5,310 bases of DNA. Origin: Planctomycetota bacterium (lineage in GTDB: Bacteria > Planctomycetota > Phycisphaerae > Sedimentisphaerales > Anaerohalosphaeraceae). The notes under the pieces are model-generated. The model made no database searches. It worked only from the letters and a program-made list of their open reading frames with translations, and was not told the origin of the DNA. Below, piece after piece: positions 1 to 4,733 of the stretch (position 1 is its first letter; each line of letters starts with the position of its first letter). Where the stretch lies: positions 1 through 5,310 of the forward strand of contig DAOVVQ010000266.1 in the NCBI GenBank assembly GCA_030637065.1. Direction: 5' to 3'. A program made the position numbers and the translations under genes.

Positions 1-14
1 ACTGGATAGGTAAA

Positions 15-61
15 GTCTTTCGAGAATCCTGGAATCGGTTCATAGCTTTATCTCGAAAGGC
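15..61 (+). promoter_or_regulatory. Inverted repeat that could hide the RBS of the FAH-family gene
   Basis: CTTTCGAGA at 17-25 is the exact reverse complement of TCTCGAAAG at 51-59. One G-U pair (16/60) and one G-C pair (15/61) would extend the stem to 11 bp in RNA. The loop is 25 nt (26-50). The downstream arm contains GAAAGG (55-60), the only Shine-Dalgarno-like sequence correctly placed before the GTG at 67 (6-nt gap). If 15-61 lies on the transcript, the fold would mask the ribosome binding site. The repeat could instead be a protein-binding operator. I see no convincing -35/-10 pair in these 66 bases, so the promoter is either upstream of the window or not recognisable. The repeat is directly visible; its function is inferred. 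Confidence 0.5.
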
Positions 62-66
62 CCAAT

Positions 67-1008
67 GTGAAATTAGCAACGTATCTCTACGACAATCGCA
101 TTTCCTGCGGCATCGTCACGGAAAACGGCATCATCGACATCCCCACCCACACAAGCCGCAAGGTCAAGTACCACAGCATCAAGGAAATATTAAATCGCGG
201 CGACAAGTGCATGGCGGAGGTCCGGGCGCTGACGGAGTCGGTGCAGGAGTTTCTTTCGCCGGCGGATATTAAATTGCTGCCGCCGATACCCAAGCCGGGA
301 AAACTGCTCGCCCTTGCCGGAAACTACGCCGCCCACATCAAAGAGGGAGGGCTCAAGCTCGGCCTGAGCGATTCGCCGGAGACAACAACCGTTCCAAGGC
401 CGTTTATCATGCCGCCGACTGTTGTGGCTGGGACGGATACGAAGGTTCCCTGGCCGAAATACAGCGACCAGGTCGACTATGAGATCGAACTTGCGGTTAT
501 GATCGGTAAGCCGGCAAGGTGCGTACCGCCCGAAGAGGCGCTCGACTACGCAGCGGGATACTGCATCGCAAACGACATCTCCGCCCGGAGCGTAACATTC
601 AAGGAGAACCGGGCCCAGAGGCCGTGGGACGAGTTTTTCGACTGGCTAAACGGCAAATGGTCCGATTGCTTCCTGCCCATTGGCCCTTGGCTCGTCACAG
701 CCGACGAAATCCCCGACCCGCAGAACCTCAATATGACCCTGAAGGTAAACGGCGAGATCCGCCAGAATGCCAACACGGCTGGGATGATCTTCTCCGTCGC
801 GCAGATCATCTCCTTCATAAGCCACATAATGACGCTCGAACCCGGAGATATCATAGCGACAGGGACGCCCGAGGGCGTGGCAATGGCGACAGGAAACTTC
901 CTTAAGCCCGGAGACAATATCGAGTGTACGATAGAGCATCTCGGGACGCTGAGCAACACGATGGACGAAAAACCAGCGGCCTTCTATACGCCCTTAAAGC
1001 AGGATTGA
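67..1008 (+). CDS. Fumarylacetoacetate hydrolase (FAH) family protein
   Basis: This 313-residue cytoplasmic-type protein has no signal peptide or membrane segment. It belongs to the metal-dependent FAH superfamily, which cleaves, hydrates, isomerises or decarboxylates 2-oxo/2,4-dioxo acids. The N-terminal domain spans about residues 1-75. The catalytic fold follows, with NYAAH-IKE giving the His90/Glu93 pair typical of FAHD-type enzymes, DYEIEL giving metal ligands Glu139 and Glu141, and NDISAR giving Asp170. A conserved lysine sits in GKWSDCFLPIGP (Lys197), and TGTPEGV lies at 265-271. The length is normal for 2,4-diketo-3-deoxy-L-fuconate hydrolase and 2-hydroxyhepta-2,4-diene-1,7-dioate isomerase types. 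The start is GTG at 67, preceded by GAAAGG; the overlapping ATG at 65 is followed at once by a stop. Near the usual FxKP position the protein reads FIMPP (113-117). Next to a sulfatase and a glycosidase-like gene, a role in sugar-acid breakdown (for example fucose or rhamnose) is plausible. The family is certain; the substrate is inferred. Confidence 0.93.
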   Translation: MKLATYLYDNRISCGIVTENGIIDIPTHTSRKVKYHSIKEILNRGDKCMAEVRALTESVQEFLSPADIKLLPPIPKPGKLLALAGNYAAHIKEGGLKLGLSDSPETTTVPRPFIMPPTVVAGTDTKVPWPKYSDQVDYEIELAVMIGKPARCVPPEEALDYAAGYCIANDISARSVTFKENRAQRPWDEFFDWLNGKWSDCFLPIGPWLVTADEIPDPQNLNMTLKVNGEIRQNANTAGMIFSVAQIISFISHIMTLEPGDIIATGTPEGVAMATGNFLKPGDNIECTIEHLGTLSNTMDEKPAAFYTPLKQD

Positions 1009-1027
1009 TATAAAACTTAAAACAGTT

Positions 1028-1042
1028 GCCGACAACGTCGGC
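1028..1042 (+). repeat. Short perfect hairpin, 6-bp stem
   Basis: GCCGAC (1028-1033) and GTCGGC (1037-1042) pair around an AAC loop, starting 20 bases after the FAH stop codon. No T-run follows, so it is not a standard intrinsic terminator. A competing 5-bp stem is possible between GTCGG (1037-1041) and CCGAC (1048-1052). The role is unknown; partial termination or 3'-end protection of the FAH message is possible. Confidence 0.4.
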
Positions 1043-1048
1043 TTCAAC

Positions 1049-1076
1049 CGACTAAATACTAACGACTATCGACTAA
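1049..1076 (+). repeat. Tandem 7-bp repeat, four units
   Basis: Four adjacent heptamers fill these 28 bases: CGACTAA, then ATACTAA, then CGACTAT, then CGACTAA. They match the consensus CGACTAA at 25 of 28 positions. The array lies in the non-coding spacer between the FAH and sulfatase genes, 51 bp before the sulfatase start. A 7-bp period does not match the DNA helical turn, so it does not look like a set of phased operators. It resembles the short heptameric microsatellite-like arrays found between genes in some bacteria. The repeat is seen directly; its role is unknown. Confidence 0.6.
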
Positions 1077-1086
1077 TCAAGCTGGT

Positions 1087-1103
1087 CCGTTTTGAAAAAA
1101 CGG
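1087..1103 (+). repeat. 7-bp hairpin upstream of the sulfatase RBS
   Basis: CCGTTTT (1087-1093) pairs perfectly with AAAACGG (1097-1103) across a GAA loop. It ends 11 bases before the sulfatase ribosome binding site and leaves it free. The sequence after it is TCAGTTTGAG, so there is no T-run for intrinsic termination on the plus strand. It could be a 5'-UTR stabilising stem, an operator half-site pair, or chance in an A/T-rich spacer. I see no confident promoter in 1009-1127. Confidence 0.4.
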
Positions 1104-1114
1104 TCAGTTTGAGT

Positions 1115-1121
1115 AAGGAGG
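1115..1121 (+). promoter_or_regulatory. Ribosome binding site of the sulfatase gene
   Basis: AAGGAGG lies 6 bases before the ATG at 1128. This near-complete anti-16S match fixes the start and suggests strong translation compared with the weaker GAAAGG of the FAH gene. Confidence 0.85.
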
Positions 1122-1127
1122 ATAATT

Positions 1128-2483
1128 ATGGATCGGCGTGATTTTCTAAAGAGGTCTGCTGCTACCGGATTGGGCAGCTTTGTTTTAAGCAACCGCAGCA
1201 TGGATGTCAGGCTCGAAGGAAAGCCCAACGTCGTTATTATCTTTATTGACGACCTTGCGTACGGTGAGCTGGGGTCCTTCGGCTGTCCCGATATTCCGAC
1301 GCCGCACATGGATTCGTTAGCCACCAATGGCGTAAAGTGTACGAACTCCTATATCACCAACCCCCCTTGCAGCCCGAGCAGGTGCTGCATAATGACCGGC
1401 ATGTACACGCAAAAGTTCGGAAAGTACGGCATGGCACGCGGCCTGCCCATCCCGGAGGACCACCCGACCATGGCTGAGTTTATGCGCGAGGCCGGTTATG
1501 TTACAGGCCATATAGGCAAATGGGACATCGGTTCAAAGGGACAGGGGCCGCTTGATCGCGGGTTCGCTCAGGTATCACGCAAGCCGCCTATGGTGTCGGG
1601 AAAACACTATATCTACATCAAGCAGGATGAGTCGGAGGGGTTCCTGACCGACCTTGACGGCGAATACTTAGTCGAGTTTGTCGAGAACAACAAGGACAAA
1701 TCGTTCTTTCTCTACTATTCTCCTTTTGCGATCCACGAGCCCAACTCCGAATCGCCCGAACACTATCAGGCGCGTTCGACCGCCACTGGAGGTAGACGCG
1801 AGTTGGCCGGCAACCTGATCGCCGTCGACGAGGCGGTCGGGAGACTGCTGGCTGCTCTTAAAATGCACGACCTGGAAAGGGATACATTGATCCTCCTGAC
1901 CGGTGACAATGGCGGCACCCCGTCGGACTCTCGCCCCGACCCTTATCGCGGCGGAAAAGGGGATGGGACCCAATATGAGGGATGGGTTCGAGTGCCGACG
2001 ATCATTTCGTGGCCGGGCCGGATCCCGAGCGGAAAGACTTACGATGGCCTGATGTGCACGAGGGATTTTTATGCCACGGCTGCGGCTGTTGCCGGCAAGG
2101 ACCTGCCGGGGAGATGCGACGGTGAGAATTTGCTGCCGTATCTGCGCGGCAAAAAAACCGGCGACGCTCACGAAGAGCTTTACTGGTGCAATGACGACCC
2201 GAAGGATGCCCCCCGCCGCTGGTTAAAGGCTGTGCGGTGGAAACAATGGCGTCTTATCAAATACGACGACGGCTGGCGGCTCTTTGACCTCGTGGCCGAC
2301 CCCAGAGAGGAAACCGATCTCGCAGCCCAGAATCCCGATGTCGTCAGCAACATGCGAACGCGTTACGATGCATGGGTAGACACGCTGCCGCCCATAATCC
2401 CATGGGGAAAAGGAGACGGCGACGGCGGCGGACGGACTCCAAGCGGCTACGGATGGGCCACTGACGCTGACGAAGAATTTTAG
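1128..2483 (+). CDS. Exported arylsulfatase-type sulfatase (formylglycine-dependent)
   Basis: This 451-residue alkaline-phosphatase-superfamily sulfatase would hydrolyse sulfate esters, probably on a carbohydrate, outside the cytoplasm. The N-terminus carries a twin-arginine motif (RRDFLK, 3-8) and a short hydrophobic stretch (about 10-21), suggesting Tat export. Metal residues Asp41/Asp42 sit in FIDDLAYG. The formylglycine site is C81-S-P-S-R85, so Cys81 would be oxidised by a maturase not present here. GKWDIG (130-135) supplies Lys131 but has Asp133 where most relatives have His (GKWHxG). His203 lies in AIHEPN, Asp260/Asn261 in TGDNGG, and Lys277 in RGGKGDGTQYEGWVRVP. The C-terminal subdomain has the usual LFDLVADPREETDLA segment (385-399). 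The protein ends in a Gly/Asp-rich tail (about 427-451). Two extra cysteines (86, 87) directly follow the active-site motif. The gene is 35 bp upstream of the glycosidase-like gene, so they are probably co-transcribed. The family is certain; the substrate is unknown. Confidence 0.96.
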   Translation: MDRRDFLKRSAATGLGSFVLSNRSMDVRLEGKPNVVIIFIDDLAYGELGSFGCPDIPTPHMDSLATNGVKCTNSYITNPPCSPSRCCIMTGMYTQKFGKYGMARGLPIPEDHPTMAEFMREAGYVTGHIGKWDIGSKGQGPLDRGFAQVSRKPPMVSGKHYIYIKQDESEGFLTDLDGEYLVEFVENNKDKSFFLYYSPFAIHEPNSESPEHYQARSTATGGRRELAGNLIAVDEAVGRLLAALKMHDLERDTLILLTGDNGGTPSDSRPDPYRGGKGDGTQYEGWVRVPTIISWPGRIPSGKTYDGLMCTRDFYATAAAVAGKDLPGRCDGENLLPYLRGKKTGDAHEELYWCNDDPKDAPRRWLKAVRWKQWRLIKYDDGWRLFDLVADPREETDLAAQNPDVVSNMRTRYDAWVDTLPPIIPWGKGDGDGGGRTPSGYGWATDADEEF

Positions 2484-2503
2484 TCACGGCGCGCCGGGAC
2501 TAT

Positions 2504-2509
2504 AGGAGG
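2504..2509 (+). promoter_or_regulatory. Ribosome binding site of the glycosidase-like gene
   Basis: AGGAGG lies 9 bases before the ATG at 2519 and supports that start. It sits inside the 35-bp gap after the sulfatase stop. That gap holds no recognisable terminator or promoter, which supports one transcript for both genes. Confidence 0.8.
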
Positions 2510-2518
2510 CGCTGCAAT

Positions 2519-4696
2519 ATGAACGAGAAACTGATCGTGTTCGGTTTCGCGATCTCGCTTGTGGTTTTTTTCCAGAATCCCGGCTATGGGGATCCGGCCA
2601 AGATTGGCGCAGATGAGATGTCGGTAGTTGTCGACTGCGACAAGGTAGCATTCTTCCCCTTATTGCGAACCAAACTCGGTTGCGCCAGGACGCTTTCTAC
2701 TGGAAGCCTCGAGTCTTTCCACCAGGGGCTGGAGTATATCGATGAGTTTGACCCGGCGATATTCAACATACCGCTGAACTTCTCGTCGCTTCGGGAAAAG
2801 CCCAAGGACTTTCGCAAATCTGACAATGTGTTGATGGACCCATACCCTGTTTGCCGTGACGGATCGGGTGAAGTTCACGTCGAGCCACCGGATGCGGAGT
2901 TAGTAAAGGGTCATCAAGCCTTGCAGCAGAGAAGAATAATTATCTTACATCAGCTCATGGGCGCCCCGCGTCCCTGGTACAACGAGGACCCTACGCTGAT
3001 CCGATTGAAGAGAGGACAAAAAAAGCCCTTCTTTGACGATCGTTTCCCTGTGCCGACCGATGTTACCGCCGCAGCCGATGCGATGGGGCGATGGTGCAAT
3101 GGCTATCAATCGAGTTTTCCCGTCAACTGGGGTATATGGCAGGAGGCCGACCACTACCTGCGCTACAGCCGTCCGGACCTTGGGGCGCCCGAGTATGCCA
3201 ACATTGTCCTTAACTATGTGCGGGGGATTCGCCGGCACGCCACCCCTGAAAGTATCGATCGGCAAACCTTCGCCCTCCAGTTGCTCCCGAGAGGGTCGAC
3301 GAAACCATGGCCTTCTCTCCAAGGCAGCGAGATGGGCTCATCCTTTCTCGAGGCCCTGCTGTTTACGATGGAAAAGGGCCTGAGGCCGGGGGAGAAATTA
3401 TCAGACTTCATCGACTACGTGAATCTGAACAACTACCGCGCAAGTATGGGAAAAAAGGCGATCGACTTTCACAGCGAGCTTCGCGCGGTTCGCGAACTTC
3501 TGCTAAAACACAACCTCAATACCACCGGATTCGTATATACGCAAATGACTCTTGGCGACAAGCTGGTCGATCCCAGCGGTGAGCGCGATCGCTATAAGAA
3601 CTCAGTGGCTGCCGCAATCGATATGGCGGACCTGTGGAGCAATCTGCTGGCGGCTGTGGATGTCGATATCACGTGTTGGGACTTCATGCTTGGCAGTACG
3701 GGTTCGAAAGCGATGTTCAGCGTGGACCCCGACGGGGGCGCTTTGTATTCACCCAGGGCCCAGACGCTGCGACTCATCAGGACCATGCCGACGCGCCGGG
3801 TGTTTTCGCAGGCCGATGCCGGGATCAGGACCCTTGCCTCGGTCAGCGACGGGCGAGCAGGCGATCGCGACGATCGCGCGGCCATACTGCTCTGGTCGCA
3901 CGAACAGATGCCGGGGCAGGTTGACGTTCATTTATCCGTTAAGAGCCTCCCGGACGCTCTATTTACAAATGACGAAACCAGGCTCTATGTATATCGCATT
4001 GACGATGCTCACAACAGCCGGTGGGGTGAGGCAGCGAAGCCGGTCGATGTCGTCTCAGCCGTTCGCAAAGACGGTGTATTGCCGGCGACGATAACAATGA
4101 AATGCCCCGGCGTGGTCTTTATCCGTATCGGGGCCGACCTGCCTGCGAAACTACAGGCGGCTTTCACCGACGCGGAGTATTGCAGAAAATTCTCCTGGTG
4201 CGACCGAAGCAACGACTCGGACAATAAGATATCCGACAGCTACGGCGTCTATGATTACAAGTATTCGCGTGCTTACCTGGGTGTCAAGGGAAACCAGGGA
4301 AGGGCTATTGCCGGCGCGATGTTCCAGAAGTTACCGGATACGCTGACTGCCTCGGTGCGAACCGATAATGTTTTGGCAACGAAGAACAAAAACGCGATCC
4401 TTGCCCTGCGCGTTGACTTCTTCAATGACGACCGCCAGGCAATTAAGAGCGTCCTCTGGACAAGTTCCATCCTCGACAGCCGCCGCAAACGTGTACTGCC
4501 GTGGGGCAAAGGCGGAGCTTTGGCCGATGTGATCGCAGGTGACCTCCTCTCACTCGATGGCGAAACAACGCTGGATATCGCAAACTACGCACCAAAAAAC
4601 TGGAACCGCAAAGCCATTATTTCCTTTTGGATGGAAGGAACCGGCGATGAGTCCATGGCCGAATTCAGACTGCACAACTTCAGGCCCAGGCAATGA
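2519..4696 (+). CDS. Secreted GH39/clan-A glycosidase-like protein, active site atypical
   Basis: This 725-residue protein starts with a signal peptide: Lys4, a hydrophobic core at about 5-18, and likely cleavage near GYG-DP (24/25). Residues about 35-430 resemble a GH39-like TIM barrel. VVVDCDKVAFFPLLRTKLG (35-53) resembles the family's opening strand. NWGIWQEADHYL (203-214) aligns with the WEVWNEPD acid/base motif, with Glu209 as candidate proton donor but Gln208 in place of the usual Asn. FIDYVNLNNYRAS (297-309) and the stretch around CWDFMLG (386-392) fit later strands. Where GH39 enzymes have a TEW/TEF nucleophile, this protein seems to read YTQM (340-343), with Gln342 replacing Glu. Residues about 430-540 look like a beta-sandwich typical after such barrels. 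Residues about 545-725 may be another beta-rich, possibly carbohydrate-binding, module ending in AEFRLHNF. The gene follows the sulfatase closely, suggesting joint action on a sulfated glycan. The CDS is secure; the glycosidase assignment is moderate and activity is uncertain. It may be an inactive or binding relative. Confidence 0.75.
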   Translation: MNEKLIVFGFAISLVVFFQNPGYGDPAKIGADEMSVVVDCDKVAFFPLLRTKLGCARTLSTGSLESFHQGLEYIDEFDPAIFNIPLNFSSLREKPKDFRKSDNVLMDPYPVCRDGSGEVHVEPPDAELVKGHQALQQRRIIILHQLMGAPRPWYNEDPTLIRLKRGQKKPFFDDRFPVPTDVTAAADAMGRWCNGYQSSFPVNWGIWQEADHYLRYSRPDLGAPEYANIVLNYVRGIRRHATPESIDRQTFALQLLPRGSTKPWPSLQGSEMGSSFLEALLFTMEKGLRPGEKLSDFIDYVNLNNYRASMGKKAIDFHSELRAVRELLLKHNLNTTGFVYTQMTLGDKLVDPSGERDRYKNSVAAAIDMADLWSNLLAAVDVDITCWDFMLGSTGSKAMFSVDPDGGALYSPRAQTLRLIRTMPTRRVFSQADAGIRTLASVSDGRAGDRDDRAAILLWSHEQMPGQVDVHLSVKSLPDALFTNDETRLYVYRIDDAHNSRWGEAAKPVDVVSAVRKDGVLPATITMKCPGVVFIRIGADLPAKLQAAFTDAEYCRKFSWCDRSNDSDNKISDSYGVYDYKYSRAYLGVKGNQGRAIAGAMFQKLPDTLTASVRTDNVLATKNKNAILALRVDFFNDDRQAIKSVLWTSSILDSRRKRVLPWGKGGALADVIAGDLLSLDGETTLDIANYAPKNWNRKAIISFWMEGTGDESMAEFRLHNFRPRQ

Positions 4697-4713
4697 GATA
4701 CGGGGACACATAC
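4697..4713. other. GATACGGGGACACATAC motif at the convergent junction, possible element-end remnant
   Basis: This 17-base stretch begins directly after the TGA of the glycosidase-like gene and fills nearly half of the 37-bp gap before the stop codon of the opposing gene. From memory, it resembles the conserved (A/T)ACGGGGACA-type ends linked to REP-associated or IS200-like tyrosine transposases in many environmental bacteria. No inverted partner, transposase or target duplication is visible here, so it would be a solo end or a coincidence. The rest of the gap (4714-4733) has only the GGCGCC palindrome (4716-4721) and a 4-bp stem (4722-4732), with no convincing terminator on either strand. Confidence 0.3.
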
Positions 4714-4733
4714 AAGGCGCCAGCGAGCCGCTC

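Noticed and set aside
65..67. ATG at 65 as the FAH start codon
   Set aside because: It is followed immediately by TGA. The GTG that shares its last base is the only start in frame at the proper distance from GAAAGG.
546..959. 137-residue minus-strand open frame opposite the FAH gene
   Set aside because: It lies wholly inside a clear FAH-family gene and has no independent support.
1009..1127. A sigma-70-type promoter for the sulfatase operon
   Set aside because: TTGAAA-like (1092) and TATAAA-like (1009) pieces occur, but none has a partner at 16-18 bp, so no promoter is called.
1668..2171. 167-residue minus-strand open frame opposite the sulfatase
   Set aside because: It is the shadow of conserved sulfatase codons; no ribosome binding site or recognisable protein features were seen.
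3552..4094. 180-residue plus-strand open frame inside the glycosidase-like gene
   Set aside because: It is out of frame within a continuous 725-codon gene, is rich in Arg, Ser and Cys as expected of shadow translation, and has no domain pattern.
4714..4733. Bidirectional terminator between the convergent genes
   Set aside because: Only a 6-bp palindrome and a 4-bp stem are present, with no T-run on either strand. Termination may lie within the opposing coding region or be Rho-dependent.
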